Assembly (NCBI GenBank): GCA_036275295.1
Contig: DASUEB010000124.1
Span: forward strand, 1 to 33,875
Length of the DNA stretch: 33,875 nt
Source: DASUEB01 sp036275295
Lineage (GTDB): Bacteria; Bacteroidota; Bacteroidia; Flavobacteriales_D; Luteibaculaceae
Direction of reading: 5' to 3'
Shown here: in pieces, positions 1 through 6,596 of the stretch
How positions within the stretch are numbered: the stretch's first letter is position 1
How the letters are laid out: every line of letters begins with the position of its first letter
Program-made: the position numbers and the translations under genes
The notes under the pieces: model-generated
The model's input: only the letters and a program-made list of their open reading frames with translations
Databases searched by the model: none
Told to the model about the DNA's origin: nothing

Positions 1-20
1 AAGCTTCAGCGAAAGTGATC

Positions 21-49
21 AAAACCCCGAAGAAATTCGGGGTTTTTTT
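21..49 (+). terminator. Rho-independent terminator of an upstream gene outside the window
   Basis: A 10-bp stem pairs AAAACCCCGA (21-30) with TCGGGGTTTT (37-46). The loop is AGAAAT, and a run of seven T follows the GC core. It would end a plus-strand transcript entering from before the window. The A-run on the left side could give weak termination in the other direction. Confidence 0.85.
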
Positions 50-183
50 ATGCCCCAAATCGATGGCGCGCGGTATTGTGTTTCTTAAAATGGCCAGGTA
101 ATCCCTGTTTTTGCATACTTCATTCCAATCTTATCCCACCGTTGGCCCCGAATGACGACTTGGTTTATGGGGTCCTAAAAAAA

Positions 184-197
184 CACTTGGCCAAGTG
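184..197. repeat. Perfect 14-nt palindrome, possible operator
   Basis: CACTTGGCCAAGTG is its own reverse complement. It lies about 130 nt upstream of the kinase -7 box in otherwise empty sequence. This symmetry fits a dimeric regulator site, but no regulator is known and a chance palindrome is possible. Confidence 0.35.
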
Positions 198-325
198 CAA
201 ATCGCAGGATTGGTGTGTTGGATGCAGGGTTATCAGTAATCGAAAAAAAATGACTAATGGTTATTTTATGAATGTAACTAATTGATTTGAAGGGGATAAA
301 TAATTTATACCGAAGTCGATTTGAT

Positions 326-333
326 TATGTTTG
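326..333 (+). promoter_or_regulatory. -7 box TATGTTTG for the histidine kinase
   Basis: This matches the Bacteroidota -7 consensus TAnnTTTG and ends 13 nt before the ATG at 347. It supports that ATG over the upstream in-frame TTG at 287, which precedes the promoter. I see no TTG -33 box at the expected 17-23 nt spacing. Confidence 0.5.
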
Positions 334-346
334 TGGTGTAATCGCT

Positions 347-1714
347 ATGAGAAAGATCCGATCAGTTTGGTTTAGATTGATTGCTAGTGGGCAAAGTACC
401 GCCCAGAGCTCGGTTGAGCGTAAGAATGTCAGGCTGAGCAATGTGATCTCCTTGTTCATCTTTGTGGTGGCGGGTATTCACGGTATAATTTTTTACGCCG
501 TTGCTACCCCCAGTGCCGCATTGCTCATGATACCCGCCGCTGGTGGGATACTCCTGACCGTTTGGTTAAACAAAAAACTTTACACCCGAGTAGCGCGCGT
601 ATGGCTGATTGTTTGGTGTAATGTGTGTGTTATTGTCTTTTGCATGGGCTTCGGCAATGAATCAAAAGTGTACTACGCTCTATTTGCCTTTTCGTTGCTT
701 CCTTGGATGCTGTTTGAGTGGTCGAAGCGATGGATTGCCCTCGTATGCAGTCTGGTAACCGTAGCCAATTTTTATGGCATACAAGAGGCTAACCTCGTTT
801 CGCTTTGGGGCATCGACAAAAGTTCTCAAGAAATGGTGGCCTTTCTGATTAACAATGTCATTTTTATGTTGTTGGGCGGTTTCTTGTATTCTTTTCTCAT
901 CCAAAATTTCAAGAATGAAAATAGGATCAGAAGGTCAGTAAAACGATTGCAGAAGGCAGAGAGTCGATTGGTTGCCCTGAGTGCAGAGCAACAACGAACC
1001 ATTGAGCTGCTGAAGACCCAGGGAGATCGACTGATCAACTTCGCCAAAATCCTCAGTCACAACGTGCGCTCTCACACGGCCAATTTAAAGGGTTTACTGG
1101 TTTTATACGGCGATGAATCTCCACAGGGCAGGCGGGATATTGTTGAGATGGCAGAGAAATCAGTTGATGCCCTGGAGGTTACCATCCGAGATATCAATAC
1201 CGTGATGCAATTTCACCTCGATGGGAACGGTAAAGGACAATCCATACAGATCAAGTCATTCCTGCTGAATTGGATAGAGAGACAGAACGCCGATCGCCTT
1301 CGTATCGCTGTTAATTTTCAGATAGATGATCAGGTATTTATTTTCGGTCAGGCACAGTATATGGAATGGATCCTCGATTCGCTGCGCGACAACGCGCTGC
1401 AATTTGCCAAAGATCAACATCGGGCCAATATTTTTATGCGAGTAAGACGTATAGACGATCGGTTGGAGATTTGGTTCAAGGATCGGGGCATGGGTGTTGA
1501 TCTCGACGACAGGCCGCAACGTATATTCGATTTGTATTCCACCTATCATGAAGGCATATCCAATCGCGGATTTGGACTGTATCGCACCAAGAATTTGCTG
1601 GAGGCCATGTCGGCTACCATCTCCGTTTACTCCAAACCCAATAGGGGGGTCCTTTTTGTGATGGTTTTTCCGCTCCAATGGAGCAGTCGTCCAACTTCCA
1701 ATACGGCAGATTAG
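347..1714 (+). CDS. Orphan membrane sensor histidine kinase
   Basis: This is a predicted inner-membrane sensor kinase of 455 residues. Residues about 32-188 hold six hydrophobic segments with no large extracellular domain, followed by a short coiled coil (about 190-230). The phosphoacceptor motif SHNVRSH has its His at about residue 238. An N-box like LRDNALQF (Asn about 349), a DRGMG G1 box (about 379-383) and a GFGL G2 box complete a HATPase_c domain. The SHNVRSH phosphoacceptor is typical of Bacteroidota kinases. No response regulator is adjacent, so its partner is unknown. The frame is open back to a TTG at 287, but I chose the ATG because a -7 box sits 13 nt before it. The ligand is unknown, and the membrane domain suggests sensing within or near the membrane. 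Confidence 0.85.
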   Translation: MRKIRSVWFRLIASGQSTAQSSVERKNVRLSNVISLFIFVVAGIHGIIFYAVATPSAALLMIPAAGGILLTVWLNKKLYTRVARVWLIVWCNVCVIVFCMGFGNESKVYYALFAFSLLPWMLFEWSKRWIALVCSLVTVANFYGIQEANLVSLWGIDKSSQEMVAFLINNVIFMLLGGFLYSFLIQNFKNENRIRRSVKRLQKAESRLVALSAEQQRTIELLKTQGDRLINFAKILSHNVRSHTANLKGLLVLYGDESPQGRRDIVEMAEKSVDALEVTIRDINTVMQFHLDGNGKGQSIQIKSFLLNWIERQNADRLRIAVNFQIDDQVFIFGQAQYMEWILDSLRDNALQFAKDQHRANIFMRVRRIDDRLEIWFKDRGMGVDLDDRPQRIFDLYSTYHEGISNRGFGLYRTKNLLEAMSATISVYSKPNRGVLFVMVFPLQWSSRPTSNTAD

Positions 1715-1858
1715 GAAGTGCAGGTCCAGCTGGGTCTGGGCGCTTGTATCGATTTTGAACCCAAGGCATCTAGGTCGTGGAATGGATGGTTTTGGATCGA
1801 TCTGAAACGGATAGCACGGCTGGCCATTGACATGGATATGCGAAGAGAACTCCTTTAT

Positions 1859-1884
1859 TTGAACGAGAAAATTTCGTACCTTTG
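1859..1884 (+). promoter_or_regulatory. Promoter of tig
   Basis: The -7 box TACCTTTG lies at 1877-1884, 37 nt before the tig ATG. An upstream TTG at 1859-1861 is 15 nt away, slightly short of the usual 17-23. The same TTGAACG plus 11 nt arrangement recurs before the acyl-CoA dehydrogenase gene. The tig gene follows the kinase by about 200 nt and probably has its own transcript. Confidence 0.6.
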
Positions 1885-1921
1885 CACCCCCGAAAAGGGT
1901 ACCACATAACACTCACATTGC

Positions 1922-3280
1922 ATGAAAATCCAACAGGAAAATCTAGACCAACTCAATGCCAAGGTTCATATTGACTTGACCGCCGATGATTACATGGAGA
2001 GCTATCAAAAAGCCCTTAAAGATTACGGTAAAAAAGTAGCTCTACCTGGGTTTCGCCCAGGGAAAGTACCTGCGGCTTTGGTGAAAAAAAGGTTTGGAAA
2101 AGCGCTCTTGGCTGATGAAATAAACAAGTTGATCAACGATGCACTTACTCAGCATATTGAAACCAACAAACTAGAAGTTCTCGGGAATCCTCTTCCCGCA
2201 AACGACGAGTCGAAAGGCGGCGATTGGGACAACCCCTCAGCTTTTTCGTTTAGCTACGAATTGGGCCTCGCACCGGTATTCGATATCCAACTTTCAAAGA
2301 AAGACAAAGAGTCGTTCTATATCATAAAAGTTGACGAGGAGATGATCAACCAACAAATCGCTGATCTCGCCCGCCGTTACGGAAAAGTAAGCTCGCCAGA
2401 GGTGGCGGGCGATAACGATCTTTTGATTGGAAAACTCACCGAGCTCGACGCCGAAGGAAATGAACTCGAAGGCGGTGTTACTGCGCAAACCACGGTTAGC
2501 ATTGAGTTTGTTAAAGACGAAGCCACCAAAAAACAATTGGTAGGCGCCAAAATTGGCGATCAATTCAAACTGGATCCCAAAAAACTATCTGAAGACGAGC
2601 AAGATTTACTCCGCATGCTTTCGATTACCCGAGAGCAATTGGGCACCATTTCCTCTTCATTTTCCTTCGCAGTTGAAGATGTAAAAGCACTTACACCCGC
2701 TGATGTAGACCAAGAATTGTTCGACAAAGTATTTGGCAAAGACCAAATCCAAGATGAAACCGAATTCCGCAGCAAAATCAAAGAACAACTGTCCAGCAGC
2801 TTCTTGGCAGAGAGCAATCGCATGTTCAAGCGCGATATCACTGAGTGGTTGCTAAAGCGAACCGAATTGACTTTACCCGATGCTTTCTTGAAAAGATGGA
2901 TTAAGGCCTCTAACGAGAAACCCATTACCGACGAGCAATTGAACAACGAGTACGAAAGCTTCGCGACAGGACTGAAGTGGCAATTGATTGAGGGGAAATT
3001 GTTTAAAGAAGGTGAATTGAAGGTAGAGAATCAAGACCTGATCGATGAGGCAAAAGCCATTATGGCAGCCCAGTTTGCGAGATACGGTGTGCCCATCACC
3101 GACGACTCGTTCCTCGTGCAAAGCGCTCAGCGTATGCTAAGCAATCGCGAGGAGATGCGATATGTTTACGAGCAAGTTTCTGAACGCAAAATCATGGACT
3201 ACATCAAAGGTTCTATTGCCATTGCTGAGAAAGAAGTGAGTATCGACGAATTCCGCAAGCTGGCCTCTAAAGAAGCATAA
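1922..3280 (+). CDS. tig: Trigger factor, ribosome-associated chaperone
   Basis: Trigger factor binds the ribosome exit tunnel and shields nascent chains. The N-terminal domain carries the ribosome-docking signature GFRPGK at residues 43-48. A middle region (about 150-245) corresponds to the FKBP-type domain and looks divergent, as is common in Bacteroidota. The helical C-terminal arms fill the rest. At 452 residues it is close to the family length. The order tig, clpP, clpX is widely conserved. Its own promoter precedes it and a strong terminator follows at 3303, so it is probably transcribed separately from clpP. Peptidyl-prolyl isomerase activity cannot be judged from the sequence. Confidence 0.95.
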   Translation: MKIQQENLDQLNAKVHIDLTADDYMESYQKALKDYGKKVALPGFRPGKVPAALVKKRFGKALLADEINKLINDALTQHIETNKLEVLGNPLPANDESKGGDWDNPSAFSFSYELGLAPVFDIQLSKKDKESFYIIKVDEEMINQQIADLARRYGKVSSPEVAGDNDLLIGKLTELDAEGNELEGGVTAQTTVSIEFVKDEATKKQLVGAKIGDQFKLDPKKLSEDEQDLLRMLSITREQLGTISSSFSFAVEDVKALTPADVDQELFDKVFGKDQIQDETEFRSKIKEQLSSSFLAESNRMFKRDITEWLLKRTELTLPDAFLKRWIKASNEKPITDEQLNNEYESFATGLKWQLIEGKLFKEGELKVENQDLIDEAKAIMAAQFARYGVPITDDSFLVQSAQRMLSNREEMRYVYEQVSERKIMDYIKGSIAIAEKEVSIDEFRKLASKEA

Positions 3281-3302
3281 TAGCAGTTAACTGAAATAAA
3301 GG

Positions 3303-3328
3303 AACCGATCCAAGCGATCGGTTTTTTT
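3303..3328 (+). terminator. Rho-independent terminator of tig
   Basis: The stem AACCGATC/GATCGGTT has a 5-nt loop (CAAGC) and a T-run of seven or more. It lies about 20 nt after the tig stop. Confidence 0.9.
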
Positions 3329-3699
3329 ATGGACTTATCCCGCGAAAAGGATGGTTTTATGCTCCATTGTCATAACCCTTGGCCTTCATTCCGCATGCTT
3401 CTATGGTGCTTGTGATTTTGAATTAGGTTTTGCAATGCTTCGGATTTCAGTTTCGTTGTTGAACGATGTCCAAATCATCAGCCACATACCCATGATGGCT
3501 GATGACGGGTCACCATTACCCTGCGGATAAAATGGAGCTTTGGTCTAAGGATAAGAAGGATATTGGGTTGGATGTAGTGCCAGAAACCAGTTGGCTTTTG
3601 CGACAGTTTGTCAGATGAATGGCAAGGGAATGTTTTTTGCCGATGGATAAAACCATCAATCAAATCAATTAGTAGATTTAACCAACAATTATCAAGATC
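3329..3699. other. Gene-free 370-nt leader upstream of clpP
   Basis: No convincing coding frame lies here. The antisense frame at 3478-3915 runs into clpP and is a shadow. The notable element is a 10-bp inverted repeat at 3475-3505. No TAnnTTTG box was found; the nearest sequence is TAGATTTA about 30 nt before clpP. The stretch could hold a long 5' leader, a regulator-dependent promoter, or an unrecognised small RNA. Confidence 0.5.
3475..3505. repeat. 10-bp inverted repeat in the clpP leader
   Basis: TCATCAGCCA (3475-3484) is exactly complementary to TGGCTGATGA (3496-3505) across an 11-nt spacer. No T-run follows, so it is not a terminator. It could be an operator or an RNA hairpin about 195 nt before clpP. 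Confidence 0.45.
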
Positions 3700-4377
3700 A
3701 TGAACTTCGGAAAAGAATTTAGAGATTACGCTGTAAAGCACCAAGGAATAAACAGTATGGTAGTTGATAGCTACATTACCTCGTCCATGACTCCTTACAT
3801 CATCGAGGAGCGTCAGCTGAATGTGGCTCAGATGGATGTATTCTCCCGTCTCATGATGGATAGAATCATATTTTTGGGAACCGGCATCAATGACCAAGTG
3901 GCCAATATCATACAAGCTCAGCTGCTTTTCTTAGAGAGTTTGGACAATCGCAAAGACATCCAAATCTATATGAATTCACCAGGAGGAAGCGTGTATGCCG
4001 GTTTGGGTATTTATGACACGATGCAATACATCAATCCCGATGTGGCCACAATTTGTACGGGAATGGCAGCATCGATGGGCGCTGTACTACTTTGCGCCGG
4101 AGCAAAAGGAAAACGCACGGCATTGAAGCACTCGAGAATTATGATTCACCAGCCCATGGGTGGAGCTGAGGGGCAAGCTTCGGACATTGAAATTACAGCT
4201 CGGGAAATTCAGAAGTTAAAAAAGGAGCTCTATGACATCATCGCCACACACTCTGGACAAACCTATGAGAAGGTTTATGCCGATAGCGATCGCGATTACT
4301 GGATGATTGCTCAAGAAGCCAAAGAATACGGAATGATCGATGAGGTATTGGTTCGCAATCCGAAGAATAACGGTTAA
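3700..4377 (+). CDS. clpP: ATP-dependent Clp protease proteolytic subunit
   Basis: ClpP is the barrel-shaped serine peptidase that degrades proteins unfolded by ClpX. The catalytic triad is visible with family spacing: Ser125 in GMAAS, His150 in IHQPMGG, and Asp199. The SPGGSV segment (93-98) forms the oxyanion region. At 225 residues it is slightly long, with an N-terminal extension of about 28 residues relative to the E. coli mature enzyme. This may be an autoprocessed propeptide. The adjacent clpX encodes its partner. A terminator between them indicates separate transcription units, so subunit balance may be set by two promoters. Confidence 0.96.
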   Translation: MNFGKEFRDYAVKHQGINSMVVDSYITSSMTPYIIEERQLNVAQMDVFSRLMMDRIIFLGTGINDQVANIIQAQLLFLESLDNRKDIQIYMNSPGGSVYAGLGIYDTMQYINPDVATICTGMAASMGAVLLCAGAKGKRTALKHSRIMIHQPMGGAEGQASDIEITAREIQKLKKELYDIIATHSGQTYEKVYADSDRDYWMIAQEAKEYGMIDEVLVRNPKNNG

Positions 4378-4404
4378 AACTTGTCCAACGATATAATCCG
4401 AATA

Positions 4405-4431
4405 GGGGAGGCGCTGCCTCCCTTATTTTTT
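4405..4431 (+). terminator. clpP terminator fused to the clpX promoter
   Basis: The stem GGGAGGC (4406-4412) pairs with GCCTCCC (4416-4422) across a 3-nt loop, followed by TTATTTTTT. The end of the T-run is the first base of the clpX -7 box at 4431-4438. Confidence 0.85.
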
Positions 4432-4438
4432 ACCTTTG
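4431..4438 (+). promoter_or_regulatory. -7 box TACCTTTG of clpX, 4 nt before the ATG
   Basis: A perfect TAnnTTTG match ends 4 nt before the clpX start codon. If transcription starts a few bases after the box, as usual, the mRNA begins at or next to the ATG and is leaderless. No TTG -33 box is evident upstream, where the terminator stem lies. Confidence 0.6.
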
Positions 4439-4442
4439 TGGT

Positions 4443-5696
4443 ATGGCAAAGAAAGAAAACAACGGGGGAGTCAATGAGATTCGATGCTCATTCTGCGGAA
4501 CGCCAAAATCGCAAACACGCCTTCTAATCGCTGGTATTAGCGGGCATATTTGTGACAATTGCATTGGTCAAGCCGGACAAATTTTGGCGGAAGAACAGCG
4601 CGGTTTCGACAAAGCGAAAACGAACGAGAAATTTAATGTTCAGAAGCCCAGTCAGATCAAAACCTACCTCGACGATTATGTAATTGGTCAGGATCAGGCT
4701 AAACGGGTACTTGCCGTTGCCGTTTATAACCATTATAAGCGCTTGCTGCACAAATCGGGCAAGGATGAGGTGGAACTGGAGAAATCGAATATCATGTTGG
4801 TGGGGCCAACCGGTACGGGTAAAACCCTATTGGCCAAAACCATAGCCAAGATGTTAGATGTTCCTTTTTGTATTGCCGATGCAACGGTTTTGACCGAGGC
4901 GGGATATGTGGGTGAGGATGTGGAGAGTGTGCTGACCAGGTTGTTGCAAGCTGCCGATTACGACGTAGCGCGTGCCGAAAAAGGAATTGTTTTTATAGAT
5001 GAAATTGATAAAATAGCCCGCAAAGGCGATAATGCATCTATTACCCGCGATGTGAGTGGTGAAGGGGTGCAACAGGCGCTTTTGAAGTTGTTGGAAGGTT
5101 CGGTAGTGGGAGTTCCACCCCAAGGCGGCAGGAAACATCCGGAACAAAAACTGGTTCAAATCGATACCCGCAATATCTTATTTGTTTGCGGTGGTGCTTT
5201 TGCCGATATCGATAAAATCATTAAACGAAGATTGCGCACGGCTGCAGTGGGATATGCCGCTTCAAAAGATGCCCTGCATGTGGAAGATGAAGACCTGATG
5301 CAATACATCAGTCCTATGGATCTCAAGTCGTTTGGATTGATTCCGGAGTTAATCGGTAGATTCCCCTCTATTACGTACCTCAACCCCCTAGAGCGTTCTT
5401 CGCTGTTGCGGATTTTGACAGAACCCAAGAATGCACTGATCAAGCAATATGTTCGGTTGTTTGAATTGGACAAAATAAAACTGAGCTTCGATAAGGAGGT
5501 GCTCGACTTTATTGTTGACAAAGCCATAGAATTTAAGTTGGGTGCAAGGGGTTTGCGAAGTATTTGTGAGGCCATACTCACTCAGGCTATGTTTGATCTG
5601 CCCTCGAGTCCCGATGTAAAGGAGTTCAAGGTTAGTTTGACCTACGCCATGGAACAGTTTGGGAAATCGGAATTGAGCAAACTCAGAGTGGCCTGA
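4443..5696 (+). CDS. clpX: ATP-dependent Clp protease ATP-binding subunit ClpX
   Basis: ClpX is the AAA+ unfoldase feeding ClpP. The N-terminal zinc-binding domain has four Cys (15, 18, 37, 40). Walker A is GPTGTGKT (121-128), and Walker B is VFIDEID (183-189). The pore loop GYVG is at 154-157 and the RKH loop at 230-232. The ClpP-docking loop, IGF in E. coli, is VGY (269-271) here. The 417-residue length is normal. A bidirectional terminator follows. The predicted mRNA is leaderless. Confidence 0.97.
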   Translation: MAKKENNGGVNEIRCSFCGTPKSQTRLLIAGISGHICDNCIGQAGQILAEEQRGFDKAKTNEKFNVQKPSQIKTYLDDYVIGQDQAKRVLAVAVYNHYKRLLHKSGKDEVELEKSNIMLVGPTGTGKTLLAKTIAKMLDVPFCIADATVLTEAGYVGEDVESVLTRLLQAADYDVARAEKGIVFIDEIDKIARKGDNASITRDVSGEGVQQALLKLLEGSVVGVPPQGGRKHPEQKLVQIDTRNILFVCGGAFADIDKIIKRRLRTAAVGYAASKDALHVEDEDLMQYISPMDLKSFGLIPELIGRFPSITYLNPLERSSLLRILTEPKNALIKQYVRLFELDKIKLSFDKEVLDFIVDKAIEFKLGARGLRSICEAILTQAMFDLPSSPDVKEFKVSLTYAMEQFGKSELSKLRVA

Positions 5697-5726
5697 CGTT
5701 TAGACGAGCGATAATGTATGAAAACA

Positions 5727-5756
5727 AAAAAGCCACCCTTCGAGGTGGCTTTTTTG
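5727..5756. terminator. Bidirectional terminator between clpX and the DUF3127 gene
   Basis: The stem AAAAGCCACC/GGTGGCTTTT has a CTTCGA loop. It has A-runs on the left and T-runs on the right, so it can end both convergent transcripts. Confidence 0.9.
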
Positions 5757-5770
5757 TTGAATAATCTTGT

Positions 5771-6145
5771 TTAGAAAGGTAGATCGCTGTCGTCGCCATC
5801 CATAAAGGCGGTGGTGTCGGGAGCTGGAGCCGGTGCGGCCATAGGAGCTTGAGGTGCGGGGGCATTTTGTCCGCCAAGCATTTCCATTTTCCAAATGCGC
5901 AACTCGGTATACCAACGCTGATTGTACTCGCGCGATGAGGCATCGAAGCTCACCTTAACCGATGAACCTACCGGAAAAGATTCGAGTTGACTCGCTTTGT
6001 CGTTCCACGCTGAAAAACAAATTTTCTTTGGATATTGATCGGCAGTTTCAATGACAAACTCCCGCTTAGTCCATGGTCCGTTGTTGCCGGATCCAGTCAC
6101 AGGGTCCATCATCTGAATGATACGTCCGTTTACTTCTAGGCTCAT
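5771..6145 (-). CDS. DUF3127 OB-fold protein with an SSB-like acidic tail
   Basis: Residues about 1-92 match the DUF3127 family, a small OB-like domain found mainly in Bacteroidota. It includes aromatic and basic segments such as GPWTKREFVIET and NQRWYTELRIWKMEM. A flexible Ala/Pro-rich linker follows (about 93-112). The protein ends in DGDDSDLPF, resembling the acidic C-terminal tip (DDDIPF-type) by which single-stranded DNA-binding protein recruits repair and replication partners. It is 124 residues, with its own -7 box 23 nt upstream. The function of the family is not established. Single-stranded nucleic-acid binding is an inference from the fold and tail. It could instead be a general OB-fold protein with an acidic end by chance. 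Confidence 0.85.
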   Translation of the reverse strand: MSLEVNGRIIQMMDPVTGSGNNGPWTKREFVIETADQYPKKICFSAWNDKASQLESFPVGSSVKVSFDASSREYNQRWYTELRIWKMEMLGGQNAPAPQAPMAAPAPAPDTTAFMDGDDSDLPF

Positions 6146-6168
6146 AATCGAAGGGTATTATTAAGAAA

Positions 6169-6203
6169 CAAATTTAACAGCATTGACTCATTTTTGAGAC
6201 AAT
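6169..6203 (-). promoter_or_regulatory. Promoter and inverted-repeat operator candidate of the DUF3127 gene
   Basis: On the minus strand the -7 box TAAATTTG (6169-6176) lies 23 nt before the ATG, and a TTG -33 box lies 23 nt further up. The -33 box is inside a 9-bp inverted repeat with one mismatch: ATTGACTCA (6182-6190) against TGAGACAAT (6195-6203), with TTTT between. A regulator bound there could block RNA polymerase. Confidence 0.5.
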
Positions 6204-6444
6204 GGGTTCAAAAAAACCTAGCTTATTTGAAAAGTTTCGCCCCAATCCTTTAAAAATCTGCAGAGCCGGGTAAGAGGCATTCGAATTGGCTGGTGGCATA
6301 TTTCTAGTTGGTGAACGAATGGCCTTCTCTCTATCATCGCCCCTCGTCCTTGGAATGTGTAATGCCTGGAGTGAGTGAATTTGCAGGCGGCACGTACCAA
6401 ATTTTCACAGGCCTGCATGTTTTGGTTGAGGGCTTGAAAAACAA

Positions 6445-6472
6445 AGGGGCTACCTTTACTTAGGCAGCCCCT
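6445..6472 (-). terminator. Second hairpin downstream of the acyl-CoA dehydrogenase gene
   Basis: AGGGGCT pairs with AGCCCCT, extended by CCT/AGG after one mismatch. On the minus strand it is followed by the T-rich TTTGTTTTTC. It lies about 125 nt after the dehydrogenase stop and could be a back-up terminator, or end an unrecognised small RNA. Confidence 0.6.
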
Positions 6473-6566
6473 GCGGTATGGTTGTTTCTGTATATCGATC
6501 GGGATGACTCCATTTTCTGCTCCAGGCAGCGCTGCAGTCATCAAGATCAGTGAGCGATTCGCAAGG

Positions 6567-6591
6567 GTAAAATGGACGAAGTCCGTCCATT
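6567..6591 (-). terminator. Weak terminator just after the acyl-CoA dehydrogenase gene
   Basis: The stem AATGGAC/GTCCATT has a 7-nt loop. It is followed on the minus strand by only TTTTA, and lies 5 nt after the stop codon. The short T-run suggests partial termination. Confidence 0.5.
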
Positions 6592-6596
6592 GGCTT

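Larger units (their letters stand above)
1..346. other. Gene-free stretch before the histidine kinase
   Basis: Apart from the terminator at 21-49 and the kinase's -7 box, I see no gene here. An open frame at 76-285 starts on a non-ATG codon, is unusually rich in Cys and Trp, and has no promoter or homology I recognise. The stretch contains a perfect 14-nt palindrome at 184-197, listed separately. Confidence 0.6.
6146..6596. other. 450-nt stretch without a convincing gene
   Basis: It holds the DUF3127 promoter (6169-6203) and two hairpins that would end minus-strand transcripts (6445-6472 and 6571-6591). A minus-strand frame at 6218-6544 encodes 108 residues with no recognisable domain and runs through a terminator-like hairpin, so I do not call it. 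Confidence 0.5.

Noticed and set aside
76..285. 69-residue plus-strand frame before the kinase
   Set aside because: Non-ATG start, odd composition rich in Cys, no promoter, and it spans the palindrome; it has no recognisable domain.
287..346. N-terminal extension of the histidine kinase
   Set aside because: It begins with TTG and lies before the -7 box at 326-333; the ATG at 347 fits better.
1718..1909. 63-residue frame between the kinase and tig
   Set aside because: Non-ATG start, and it runs through the tig promoter.
1256..1912. 218-residue minus-strand frame opposite the kinase
   Set aside because: Antisense shadow of a clear HATPase domain.
3478..3915. 145-residue minus-strand frame over the clpP start
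   Set aside because: Shadow of clpP.
6218..6544. 108-residue minus-strand frame
   Set aside because: It passes through a terminator-like hairpin and has no domain; I considered a LytTR-like end but could not support it.
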